In this document: piece by piece, positions 27,016 to 35,564 of the stretch | Layout of the letters: every line of letters begins with the position of its first letter | Numbering within the stretch: position 1 is the first letter of the stretch | NCBI GenBank assembly: GCA_028693355.1 | Contig: JAQUVM010000001.1 | Coordinates: 30,061 to 94,060 of the forward strand | DNA: 64,000 bases | Direction: 5' to 3' | From: Burkholderiales bacterium | Lineage (GTDB): Bacteria > Pseudomonadota > Gammaproteobacteria > Burkholderiales > UBA11063 | The notes under the pieces: generated by a model | Databases searched by the model: none | The model's input: only the letters and a program-made list of their open reading frames with translations | Told to the model about the DNA's origin: nothing | Position numbers and translations under genes: made by a program

Positions 27016-27070
27016 TATATTTTACAAATTTGTAATAATTATAACAAATATAAAGTATATTTTACAAATT
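27016..27070 (-). promoter_or_regulatory. Candidate HipB operators
   Basis: TATATTTTACAAATT occurs exactly at 27016-27030 and 27056-27070, forty bases (about four helical turns) apart; the first copy extends to a perfect palindrome TTACAAATTTGTAA. The position 30-85 bases before hipB fits autoregulation. Inference from layout. Confidence 0.55.
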
Positions 27071-27156
27071 GGTGCAATGTAGTTTTGTATTATGCTTTAT
27101 ATGCAATATAGGAAAGAAAGGTTTTTGACAGCTGTAAAATGGTAGTAAATGGATTA

Positions 27157-27387
27157 TTACCAAGCTCTGAGGAGGTTACAAGCTAATGTAAATTGGTTAG
27201 TTTTTTGATTTAATTTATTGATATGTGATTCAACAGTTGATATCTTTAATCCAAGGGCATCTACTGTTTGCTTATTATTAACATAAATTACAAAGTAAAT
27301 TAATGAACCTGATGAGAATTGATCACAAAATATATCACAAGTAATAATAGACAAGATTATGCAAATCGATAAACAAAAATCTAACAA
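27157..27387 (-). pseudogene. Fragment with LuxR-type helix-turn-helix remnant
   Basis: The last 40 residues of this 76-residue ORF (KQTVDALGLKISTVESHINKLNQKTN) resemble the recognition part of a LuxR/GerE helix-turn-helix. The rest is a cysteine-rich stretch without similarity I can name, and no receiver or sensor domain is present. I read it as decayed rather than as a gene. It lies in the degraded tract between hipB and the deaminase gene. Confidence 0.35.
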
Positions 27388-27461
27388 ATAATTGGTAGTA
27401 TAACTAAAAACAAATATCAGATATTGAGGCTATATTATTAGCTGTATTAGGGAAAATTAAA

Positions 27462-27598
27462 ATGCCACATAAAATAATTAAGTTATCAATAGTATTATTA
27501 ACAACATTAATTTTATTATACCGTGTAGTGTAAGTACTGATTTGTACTTCGCTTTGCCAGATGAGTATAATTATAATTTAGATGCTGCACACTATTAA
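27462..27598 (+). pseudogene. Decayed small exported protein, frameshifted
   Basis: An ATG at 27462 gives MPHKIIKLSIVLLTTLILLYR, a signal-like helix, and stops; one base out of frame the sequence continues CSVSTDLYFALPDEYNYNLDAAHY to a TAA at 27598. Joined, this would be a small lipoprotein-like product. The remaining 27388-27699 gap shows only AT-rich DNA and the promoter region of the deaminase gene. Confidence 0.3.
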
Positions 27599-27699
27599 TT
27601 ACTCTAACAGTAATAAATAAAATATCATACGTTATTATGAATTAAAATACTGTTCTAATAAATAATTAGTTCGATGTAAAGTCTGGATATGTGTAAAAA

Positions 27700-29916
27700 A
27701 TGAGTTTAATAAATAAAGTAGTATTAGAAGATATTTTAAATAAAGTTATATCATCAGAAAATAGCGGTGAGATATGCAATAATGATGCTATAAGAGTAAA
27801 ACTTACAACAGATACCAAATACTATAATATTATTTTTAATAATATTCATTTTACTGATATGGGTTTGAGTGATTTATTATCTGGTATTAGCTATAACATT
27901 ATAGCTAAATTAGACTTTGTAAATTCATACCGTTCGATTATTATTAATGAAATTAATGGTAATAAGTTAGACACTGATAAATCCTTAAAAATTCAGGCTA
28001 GTTATTGTCATCATTTACAATTAAATTGCCGTAATTTATCTTTAGAAGAATTAAACTTTATAATTGAGATAATTGATAATCATTTCAATAAAAATATTCA
28101 AGATAAATTGTTAGCAAATGTTTATAATTTATTGGTAAAGCAATTCTCTGGGGCGGATTTCACTTGGTCACATAATGATGAGTCGCGCTGGAGTATTAAC
28201 TCCCCAAAAGGCGTTAAAATTACATATTTTGCAAATCCTCAAAAGGGTATTTGCTATTTAAATTTACAAGGTATTTATATTGCTGAAGACTACAAAGAGT
28301 TTAGTAAAGAATTACAAAGTTTAAATATATTTTCATCAGAAATTATAGAAATAAGTTCCGCATATAATATTCATAATTCAGATATTTCACATATTATTAC
28401 ATTAAAGTTTTTTGTTGAAAACGAGTGGGAAGAAATTAGCATTAATTGGAATAACTCGGGTTTTATCAGCTTAATTTTATCCAACTTGGTAGATGATCTT
28501 TCAAATAATGTTAAAGCCTTAATTACGTATCTTTTATCAAAACACATTAAAACACATCAAAAAATAACTAAACCATTACCGCTTAAGTTTGCATTAATTT
28601 GTGAACTTGGTTTTCCTAGTACATATTTAGCAAGTATTATAGATGATAAATTAGTTAGTTATGGATATGATTCTAACGATATAGTTACCCATAATAATGT
28701 TTCATATGAAGCAATTATTGATAAAACAGAGATTTTTTGTAATTTATCATCGAATGATGATATTTATAAATTACAAAAACTATATGGTGATAAACTTATT
28801 TTGATCGGGTGTGGATTAACTCGCGGGCTTAGCTCTATTTGTAAGACTAGATTAATTCAAGGATTTAATTCTAGGATAAAAAATAGTCAAGATAAGCTTA
28901 CGCAATCACAATATGAAAAAATTTCGCAAGAGTTAGCTAGTTTACAAGGTGAAAATGAAAGTAAACTAGGTGAATTTGAAATGTCATTAAATAAATGTTT
29001 TCATAAAGCTGATTTTTTTATTAATTATGATAGCGACCAAGATGTTATGCTTAGCTGCAAAAAAATGCATAATTCAATCGGGAGGTTTATAGATTTATTA
29101 TTTAATCATAAATTTATAACACCAACTAAAGATGAGTTTGCCATGTATATGGCATTTACTGCGGCTATGCGTTCTGCAGACTTATCTCGTCAAGTGGGGG
29201 CTGTAATCACGGCTTCATCTGGTGATATTATTGCAACAGGTGCAAATGATATTCCTCGGGCTGGTGGTGGTCTTTATTATTCAGAAGTTGATATAAATAA
29301 TGCTATTTATGATAAGCCTCTTGGGCGTGATTATATGCGTGGTTTTGATTCAAATGCAGTTGAGAAATTAAAGATTTTTGATAATATTTATCAAGTATTA
29401 AAAGATAAGTTTAAAGACGGAGTTGATGATAGTGATATTAGGGAGCATTTATTAAAAAGTAAAAATAATGTCCTAAATGATATTACTGAATATGGGCGTG
29501 TGGTTCATGCTGAGATGGAAGCTTTGATGGCATGTGCGCGTAATCAAAGTAGCACTATTGGTGCTAGTTTATACTGTACTACGTATCCATGTCATAACTG
29601 TGCAAAACATATTATTGCTGCTGGAATTAAACGAGTATTGTATATTGAGCCCTATACTAAGAGTAAATCATTACAATTTCACTTTGAAGCAATTAGTAAA
29701 GATGCGGTAAACTCAATTGAAAATAAACTTATGTTAGAATTTTATGATAGTATAGAAGCATCTGGGAAAGTGATATTTGAGAGATTTATTGGCGTTGGCC
29801 CTCGTTTATTCCGTGACTTCTTTTCACGTGATAGTGGTGATAAAAAGCTTAAAGATAAATCTGGTTTTGCTTTAAATAATTGGCAACCACAAGTGATTAA
29901 TTTGTTATGTAAATAG
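27700..29916 (+). CDS. AvcD-like cytidine/deoxycytidylate deaminase with extra N-terminal domain (putative anti-phage protein)
   Basis: 738 residues in three parts. Residues 1-290 match no family I know. Residues about 295-470 occupy the place of the P-loop NTPase domain of AvcD-type proteins, but the loop reads ALICELGFPSTYLAS with no GK[ST], so ATP binding is doubtful. Residues about 480-738 are a zinc deaminase: LSRQVGAVIT, GANDIPRAGGGLYY (an AvcD hallmark), the zinc/proton-shuttle motif HAE (His603, Glu605) and PCHNC (Cys631, Cys634), then GVGPRLFRDFF. AvcD enzymes deplete dCTP/dCMP during phage infection and are held off by a small RNA, AvcI. No AvcI could be recognised upstream. Defence is inference from family and from the decayed accessory surroundings. 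Confidence 0.8.
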   Translation: MSLINKVVLEDILNKVISSENSGEICNNDAIRVKLTTDTKYYNIIFNNIHFTDMGLSDLLSGISYNIIAKLDFVNSYRSIIINEINGNKLDTDKSLKIQASYCHHLQLNCRNLSLEELNFIIEIIDNHFNKNIQDKLLANVYNLLVKQFSGADFTWSHNDESRWSINSPKGVKITYFANPQKGICYLNLQGIYIAEDYKEFSKELQSLNIFSSEIIEISSAYNIHNSDISHIITLKFFVENEWEEISINWNNSGFISLILSNLVDDLSNNVKALITYLLSKHIKTHQKITKPLPLKFALICELGFPSTYLASIIDDKLVSYGYDSNDIVTHNNVSYEAIIDKTEIFCNLSSNDDIYKLQKLYGDKLILIGCGLTRGLSSICKTRLIQGFNSRIKNSQDKLTQSQYEKISQELASLQGENESKLGEFEMSLNKCFHKADFFINYDSDQDVMLSCKKMHNSIGRFIDLLFNHKFITPTKDEFAMYMAFTAAMRSADLSRQVGAVITASSGDIIATGANDIPRAGGGLYYSEVDINNAIYDKPLGRDYMRGFDSNAVEKLKIFDNIYQVLKDKFKDGVDDSDIREHLLKSKNNVLNDITEYGRVVHAEMEALMACARNQSSTIGASLYCTTYPCHNCAKHIIAAGIKRVLYIEPYTKSKSLQFHFEAISKDAVNSIENKLMLEFYDSIEASGKVIFERFIGVGPRLFRDFFSRDSGDKKLKDKSGFALNNWQPQVINLLCK

Positions 29917-29966
29917 TTCTCATAAAGAAATTACTCTTTGTGAATTATAAAAAATGGAGAAATAAG

Positions 29967-30290
29967 ATGTTAGTTACTACTATGAATGATGTTCCTGGTA
30001 AGCAAATTGTTGAAGTTTTGGGTGTAGTGCATGGGATTATAGTTCGTACGCCAACTATTACACAGGGCTTTATCGGTAATTTAAAAAATATTTTAGGTGG
30101 GCATAACCAAGCATTTACAGATATGTGTGAGCAAACGCGTAATCATGCCTATGAAAAAATGATTGAACATGCAAACTCATTAGGTGCTAATGCAATTATT
30201 GCTATGCGTTATGATTCTGATAGCGTTGGTGGTGATCAGACGCGTGCTAATGAGGTATTTTGTTATGGCACTGCTGTAATAATTAAATAG
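29967..30290 (+). CDS. UPF0145 family protein YbjQ
   Basis: The GTG at 29940 in the track lacks a ribosome site; the ATG at 29967 has GGAG nine bases upstream and gives MLVTTMNDVPGKQIVEVLG, the standard YbjQ start. The 107 residues match the family length, with RNHAYEKMIEHANSLGANAIIAMRYDS and ending GTAVIIK. YbjQ proteins form pentamers of unknown role, sometimes labelled heavy-metal-binding. It follows the deaminase gene by 50 bases and may be read through from it. Confidence 0.9.
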   Translation: MLVTTMNDVPGKQIVEVLGVVHGIIVRTPTITQGFIGNLKNILGGHNQAFTDMCEQTRNHAYEKMIEHANSLGANAIIAMRYDSDSVGGDQTRANEVFCYGTAVIIK

Positions 30291-30291
30291 C

Positions 30292-30780
30292 ATGAAAAAG
30301 ATTATATTTGTAGTAAGCATCTGCTTATCTATCTCAGGGAATGCTACTGAGCTTGGGAATACGTTTAAGAATTATTCTAAAGAGCCTTTTCCTATTGAGT
30401 CATCACAAATTGGTTCAGTAACTTTGGATAAATCTGCTAAAAATTATATAGTTATTAAAGTGTCTGATAAAGATAACAAGTGTAGTATTTATCAATATGC
30501 GCCTAAATTGAAGAAAAAACAAAATTTAGCGAAGATATTTGCAGTAAAATGGCAATGTAATATGATACCAAATTTACGAAATATGCTTGGTGATAACTTT
30601 GCTGTTTTTAAAACAACAAAGCCAGAGATAAATACTTTGACATATAAGAAATATGTAAACCCAAATATAGTTGTAGAACTCTCTGGTTATCAGGGTGATA
30701 GTCATGGTATTGCATATATTCCAAATCTTATTCCAAAAAACATCAATTTACAAGAATTACTAAAAAATGAAAAAAACTAA
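30292..30780 (+). CDS. DUF2844 family exported protein
   Basis: 162 residues with a signal peptide (MKKIIFVVSICLSISGNATE). The segment AKIFAVKWQCNMIPNLRNMLGDNF fits the DUF2844 core (FAVxWxxxxxPxLxxLLG). It begins one base after the ybjQ stop and overlaps the DUF3443 gene by 14 bases. In Burkholderia and relatives a DUF2844 gene also precedes a DUF3443 gene, so this assignment gains support from context. Function is unknown; periplasmic or secreted. Confidence 0.75.
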   Translation: MKKIIFVVSICLSISGNATELGNTFKNYSKEPFPIESSQIGSVTLDKSAKNYIVIKVSDKDNKCSIYQYAPKLKKKQNLAKIFAVKWQCNMIPNLRNMLGDNFAVFKTTKPEINTLTYKKYVNPNIVVELSGYQGDSHGIAYIPNLIPKNINLQELLKNEKN

Positions 30781-31993
30781 ATCTATTATAAAATTATTAT
30801 CACTTTCAACATTGGGAATGTCTATTTTTACAGCATGTTCTAGTGGAACTACGACTAGTAATCCACCAGTGCAGATTCCAATTAGTATCGGCGCTGGGTT
30901 AAATGGTGATGGAATTAATACTATGTATGTAAGTATTACCTTATGTACAAATAGTGCTGGTACTAATTGCCAAACTATTGATAATATTATTTTAGATACT
31001 GGTTCATTTGGTTTAAAGATTAATAAATCAGCCTTACCTGAGAGTTTTGTTTTACAAATGCCAAGAGTTACAACTACTGATGATCAGATGGTTTATGCTT
31101 GTAATACTTTTGGTAGTGGTTATGTTTTTGCTGAAGAACACTATGGGATTTTAAAACTTGCAAATACTATGACAAATAATGTGATCGTGCAAATAATTGA
31201 AAATAGTCCAAGCGCTGAGATTCCAGATGATTGTATTGCTAAAGGTCCATTTGATGATTTTGCAAATTTTGGGGCTAATGGTATTATTGGGGTGAATCCT
31301 GCCATAGGTTTGGATAATAGTAGTATTTTATTGTATAAAAAAGATATTAATGGCAACTATGTGGCATTGTCATCAGGTGAATCAGCTATAGTTCCTATGC
31401 TGAATAAAAATCCATTACCTAATCTATCTAGTAATAATAATGGTTTTGTAATTTCTATTCCTCCTGTAACACAAAACACTAATACTAATGTATCTGGAAC
31501 TATGATTTTAGGCGTTAATACTTCGTCTATGAATCAAGTAACTAATAAAACTAACTTAGTTGTTGCTTCAGAGTCTGATTTAAGTAGTGTGTGTAATTCG
31601 GCTTGTTTTTATAGTAAGATAAATAATCCTGAAAGTACTATTCCTGCGGTTTTTGATTCTGGGACAAATAGCTGGGTATTTATGAATGATGAGCTACAGT
31701 CATCTGCATGTAGTTATGGATATTGCCCAGAATCTCCATTTACATGGGTTTCAAGCGTTTATAGTTATGATTTTGCTGCGAATGAATCATATGTAATTAC
31801 GGGAGTAATTACTAAAGATGAAACTAACCCAAGTGGTGATACAGTTTCATTTAGCGTAATGCCAGGTTGGGGATATTATAATTATAATAATGAGACATTA
31901 TATGGTTCGCCATTTTTCTTTGGCAAAAATGTATATGTAATTTTTCCATCTAATAAAAATAAAAATCCAATTTGGGGTTTTGAAAGTTATTAA
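30767..31993 (+). CDS. DUF3443 lipoprotein with pepsin-like aspartic motifs
   Basis: 408 residues. The leader ends MSIFTAC, then SSGTTT: a lipoprotein. The body is the DUF3443 family: ICTxxxxNCQTIDNIILDTGSFGLKI near residue 77 (Asp77), GANGIIGVN near 175, and VFDSGTNSWVF near 297 (Asp297). DTG and DSG spaced by about 220 residues resemble the two catalytic aspartates of pepsin-type proteases, although activity of DUF3443 is not established as far as I know. It partners with the preceding DUF2844 gene. Strong hairpins follow the stop codon. Confidence 0.82.
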   Translation: MKKTKSIIKLLSLSTLGMSIFTACSSGTTTSNPPVQIPISIGAGLNGDGINTMYVSITLCTNSAGTNCQTIDNIILDTGSFGLKINKSALPESFVLQMPRVTTTDDQMVYACNTFGSGYVFAEEHYGILKLANTMTNNVIVQIIENSPSAEIPDDCIAKGPFDDFANFGANGIIGVNPAIGLDNSSILLYKKDINGNYVALSSGESAIVPMLNKNPLPNLSSNNNGFVISIPPVTQNTNTNVSGTMILGVNTSSMNQVTNKTNLVVASESDLSSVCNSACFYSKINNPESTIPAVFDSGTNSWVFMNDELQSSACSYGYCPESPFTWVSSVYSYDFAANESYVITGVITKDETNPSGDTVSFSVMPGWGYYNYNNETLYGSPFFFGKNVYVIFPSNKNKNPIWGFESY

Positions 31994-32026
31994 TTAAAAT
32001 AGTGTAACAAAAATATTAGAATGATT

Positions 32027-32098
32027 TATGCTGGTTTTAGATAATAAAATCAGCATAAATGGGATTTGAGTATTAATCCCATATTGAAGGATTTTTTT
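32027..32098 (+). terminator. Double hairpin after the DUF3443 gene
   Basis: First hairpin TTATGCTGGTTTTA-gataa-TAAAATCAGCATAA (13-14 pairs), second ATGGGATT...AATCCCAT, then TTTTTTT at 32092-32098, ten bases beyond the second stem. Probably the end of the ybjQ-DUF2844-DUF3443 message; the T-run is a little far for a textbook terminator. Confidence 0.6.
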
Positions 32099-32235
32099 GT
32101 TTCATTAGTATCATTATCTGCTTCTGTCAAAGTTCCAATTAACGTATTATTCTGAATAACACATAATTAAGATTGATAGAACACCTATCATTAAATATAT
32201 GCTTAATGTAATAATTAAAATTGAAAGATAAACAA

Positions 32236-32829
32236 ATGTGGATAAAAGAAGTTGAATTAATTGGTGAACATGTAAAGCTAGTGCCATTAGATTATAGCCG
32301 TGTTGATGAGTTAGAAGCTGCACTAGTGGATGGTGATGTTTATAAAATATGGTACACATCTATGCCACAGCCAAAACAAATCGCCGTAGAAATTGATAAA
32401 CGCTTACAGTGGAAAGCTGAAGGATTTATGCAGCCATTTATGGTAATTAATACAAAAACAAATCAAGCAGTTGGCATGACTGCATTTTGCCGAATAGATG
32501 AAGCTAATCGTCGGGTGGAAATTGGTTATACATGGTATGGTAAAAGTGTCCAAAAAACATCATTAAATACTGAGGCTAAATTATTATTACTTAGTCATGC
32601 TTTTGAGAATCTAAATGCGGTAGCTGTAGAATTTAGAACTAATCAATACAATTTTCAAAGTCGTCAGGCAATAGAACGATTAGGTGCTAAATTAGATGGT
32701 GTGCTTCGTAGTGCTAGAGTATACTCAGATGGTACAACATGTGATGGTTATGTCTATAGTATATTACATAATGAATGGTCGGGAGTTAAGAAGAATCTAC
32801 TCTATAAATTAAATGATTGTTATAAATAA
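32236..32829 (+). CDS. GNAT N-acetyltransferase (RimJ/RimL type)
   Basis: About 197 residues starting at ATG 32236 (MWIKEVELIGEHVKLVPLD); the TTG start in the track adds only five residues. The pattern VKLVPLDYSRVDEL, VGMTAFCRIDEANRRVEIGYTWYG, and AVEFRTNQYNFQSRQAIERLGAKLDGVLR is that of RimJ/RimL-type GNATs, which acetylate protein N-termini, amino acids or drugs. The acceptor is unknown. A second GNAT follows 26 bases later on the same strand, suggesting a two-gene unit. Confidence 0.85.
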   Translation: MWIKEVELIGEHVKLVPLDYSRVDELEAALVDGDVYKIWYTSMPQPKQIAVEIDKRLQWKAEGFMQPFMVINTKTNQAVGMTAFCRIDEANRRVEIGYTWYGKSVQKTSLNTEAKLLLLSHAFENLNAVAVEFRTNQYNFQSRQAIERLGAKLDGVLRSARVYSDGTTCDGYVYSILHNEWSGVKKNLLYKLNDCYK

Positions 32830-32855
32830 TTAGCTTCAATATAAGGTGGTAGATA

Positions 32856-33362
32856 ATGGGTATAGAGATTGCAAAAATATTGTCTGAAGCAGAAATTACA
32901 GAGTGTATAAATCTAACTAAACAAGCTGTGGGTTATATGGCATCAATTGGTTTTATGCTTGATTCTACTACTCAGGATTATTTAGATTATTGGGTAAATA
33001 TATCTAATAATCTAAATGATAACAATATTTTATTTTTATACAAGATTAATAATAAAATAGTTGGAACAGTTCAATTAATAATCTCTTGTAAATTAAATGG
33101 TAAGCATCGTGCCCAAGTGGCAAAATTGATTGTTGATAGAAGTTATCAAAATCAAGGGATCGCATCTAAATTAATGCTTGAGTTAGAGAAATTTGCTTTT
33201 TTAAAAGATATAACTTTATTAGTTCTAGATACTCAAACTGATTCATATGCTGAAAAATTTTATTTAAAACATAATTGGATGTTATCAGGACTTATTCCTA
33301 ATTATGCCAAAATGCCAAATGGCGATTTATCTAGTACCAGTGTTTTTCATAAAATATTATAA
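32856..33362 (+). CDS. GNAT N-acetyltransferase
   Basis: 168 residues with the acetyl-CoA motif QVAKLIVDRSYQNQGIASKLMLELE near residue 90-112 and LLVLDTQTDSYAEKFYLKHNW in the C-terminal half, both typical of stand-alone GNATs. AAGGTGG lies before the ATG. It follows the RimJ-like gene and converges with the polyamine-binding protein gene, five bases away. Substrate unknown. Confidence 0.85.
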   Translation: MGIEIAKILSEAEITECINLTKQAVGYMASIGFMLDSTTQDYLDYWVNISNNLNDNNILFLYKINNKIVGTVQLIISCKLNGKHRAQVAKLIVDRSYQNQGIASKLMLELEKFAFLKDITLLVLDTQTDSYAEKFYLKHNWMLSGLIPNYAKMPNGDLSSTSVFHKIL

Positions 33363-33367
33363 CCTAT

Positions 33368-34438
33368 TTAATGACAGCTACCATTTAATTGAATTTCAAG
33401 CCAAGTTTCGTTTAACCATATTCTAATTTTTGGACTATATGCCTTAAAGGTGTGCATTTTACTCATATCTTTAGGGTATATCCAATCCATTGCTTTTATT
33501 TCTGGGCTAACGCTTTTTAGTGCTTCGGTATTCATGATACTAGCACCTGTATCTGTAGTTAGCTCTAGAGCACTTTTTGGTAATAATGCATAGTTAATGA
33601 ATTTGTAGGCTGCATCAGTATTTTTAACAGAAGCTGGTATAACAAGATTATCTAATTCGTATAAGTTACCTTCTTTTTGCATCATTGTGCCAATATTAAT
33701 CTCTTGCTTACTATCTTTCATATCTTCTAGTGTTTTAAAAATATCTACAGAGTAACTCATTGCAACGTAGATACCGCCATTTGCTAAGTTTCTTGTGTAT
33801 GAATCACTATCAAATCTTTTCCAATATGGAGCTGCTTTTAAAATCGTATCTCGCGCTTGAATCAAATCTTTCATATCACTAGAGTTCGGATCTTTACCTA
33901 GATATAATAGCGCAGCTGCAAACACGTTACGTGGAGAATCAAAAACTGTTACTCTACCATGTAGTTTTTTGAGATATTTTGGATCAAAGATTACAGCCCA
34001 TGTATTGGGAATTATACCTAGTTTTTTTAATTCTTTTTTATTATAAGCTAGAAATACGTTATCATAGGCATAAGGAACTGAGTATTTATTTCCTTTATCA
34101 TAGTCAAGATTTAGAAATTGCTTATCTACGTATTTTAAGTTAGGAATTTTTTTTAGGTCTAATGGTTGAAGCTTATGCATTTTTTCTAATTGGTCAACTG
34201 CATATGATGTTGGCACGATTAAATCATAACCATTTAGGCCTGCTGCCATTTTAGCTAGCATTACATCATTTTCATTGAAGAAATTTTGTATTACTTCGTA
34301 GCCATTTGTTTGCCGAAATCCTGTTGCTGTTTGTGGAGCTAAGTAATTGGCTGCAATAAAAATATTTAATTCTTTATTCGCATCAGCATGGATAGTATAT
34401 GAACATATCAATAGTAGAGGAATTAATAAACGCTTCAT
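33368..34438 (-). CDS. Periplasmic spermidine/putrescine-binding protein (PotD/PotF family)
   Basis: 356 residues with a Sec signal (MKRLLIPLLLICSYTIHADA) and the bilobed polyamine-binding fold: ELNIFIAANYLAPQTATGF, GYDLIVPTSYAVDQLEKMHKLQPLD, PYAYDNVFLAYN, and a conserved YTRNLANGGIYVAMSYSVDI. Such proteins deliver putrescine or spermidine to an ABC permease, but no potABC-type genes are nearby, so it must work with a remote transporter or as a sensor. Monocistronic, with a 335-base divergent promoter region. Confidence 0.87.
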   Translation of the reverse strand: MKRLLIPLLLICSYTIHADANKELNIFIAANYLAPQTATGFRQTNGYEVIQNFFNENDVMLAKMAAGLNGYDLIVPTSYAVDQLEKMHKLQPLDLKKIPNLKYVDKQFLNLDYDKGNKYSVPYAYDNVFLAYNKKELKKLGIIPNTWAVIFDPKYLKKLHGRVTVFDSPRNVFAAALLYLGKDPNSSDMKDLIQARDTILKAAPYWKRFDSDSYTRNLANGGIYVAMSYSVDIFKTLEDMKDSKQEINIGTMMQKEGNLYELDNLVIPASVKNTDAAYKFINYALLPKSALELTTDTGASIMNTEALKSVSPEIKAMDWIYPKDMSKMHTFKAYSPKIRIWLNETWLEIQLNGSCH

Positions 34439-34773
34439 TCAAAAACCTGTAATTTTTTGCTTGTAAAGTATATGATTTCTAATTATTGTTATAGACAAAG
34501 ACATGCATTATAGCATATTGCTACTATTGATACTTAATTACAGACTATGTTGTGGCTTATTTGGCTGGGTTATTAAGCAAGATATAGAAAAAAGCAGCCA
34601 AGTTTGTAAAAATCTTTGCAAATGAGATTATATTGTAATACAATTTCAAATATATAAATTCGGATTTTTATGTGTGTAAGCTTATTTATTGGATTTAGCT
34701 TTTATTGGTTCAATATAAACAAAATAATAAAGTCATTAATAGTATGTTATCTATAACAATTTTAGGGTAAAAA
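34439..34773. other. Divergent intergenic region
   Basis: 335 bases between the polyamine-binding protein and FAH hydrolase genes. It must hold both promoters; an inverted stretch ATTATAGCATATTGCTAC is visible near 34508, but I see no gene, RNA or clear repeat. Confidence 0.5.
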
Positions 34774-35427
34774 ATGCGTCAAATTTTATTAGAAAATACG
34801 GAAATTCAACTTAATAATATATATTGTATTGGTCGTAATTATACAGAGCATATTCATGAGTTAGGTAACAGCATTCCAGATGATATGATTGTATTTATGA
34901 AGCCTAATAATGCGCTTCTTTTAGAAAATAATATTATTATAATGCCAAATTATTCTACGAATGTTCATTATGAATGCGAAATAGTAGTGTATATTAATAA
35001 AGATGCTGATAATATTTTGGAAAGTAATGCTGTAGATTATATTGGCGGCATTGGCATTGGCTTAGATTTAACTGCTCGTGATACACAGGATATAGCTAAA
35101 TCTAAAGGGCAACCATGGCTTAAAGCCAAAGGATTTAAACACTCTGCTTGCCTATCAAATCTGATTCCAATTAAGCAAGTTAATGATATCAATAATATTG
35201 AATTTAGTTTGGAAATTAATAACAAACAAGTACAATTTGGTAATACTAAAGATATGCTTTATCCGATATATAAACAAATTGAAATATTGAGCCATATCTA
35301 TGGATTAAAGAGTGGTGATATTATTTATACTGGTACTCCAAGCGGAGTTGGCCGTTTAAATGCTGGTGATAAACTTCAAGCCAAAATTAATGGTTTAATT
35401 GATGCTAAGTGGACGGTAGCACCGTAA
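34774..35427 (+). CDS. Fumarylacetoacetate hydrolase family protein
   Basis: 217 residues, the short single-domain FAH form as in YcgM and fumarylpyruvate hydrolase. Motifs: NIYCIGRNYTEHIHELG near residue 15, FMKPNNAL, YECEIVVYI with metal-binding glutamates, and YTGTPSGVGRLNAGD near 187. These Mg-dependent enzymes cleave C-C bonds in acylpyruvates or isomerise/decarboxylate related compounds. The ring-cleavage dioxygenase-like YgiD gene downstream might suggest aromatic breakdown, but the two are 137 bases apart and the link is weak. Confidence 0.87.
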   Translation: MRQILLENTEIQLNNIYCIGRNYTEHIHELGNSIPDDMIVFMKPNNALLLENNIIIMPNYSTNVHYECEIVVYINKDADNILESNAVDYIGGIGIGLDLTARDTQDIAKSKGQPWLKAKGFKHSACLSNLIPIKQVNDINNIEFSLEINNKQVQFGNTKDMLYPIYKQIEILSHIYGLKSGDIIYTGTPSGVGRLNAGDKLQAKINGLIDAKWTVAP

Positions 35428-35564
35428 ATAATTAAGGAATAGCTCTAACGGGTAATTATTCAGGTTAATAGTATTTATATTGTTATAACTAGGGTTGAAT
35501 AATCAAATATATAAACACTCTTTTTTATGAGAGCTTTTTAACTAGATGTTAGAAATAGTTAATA

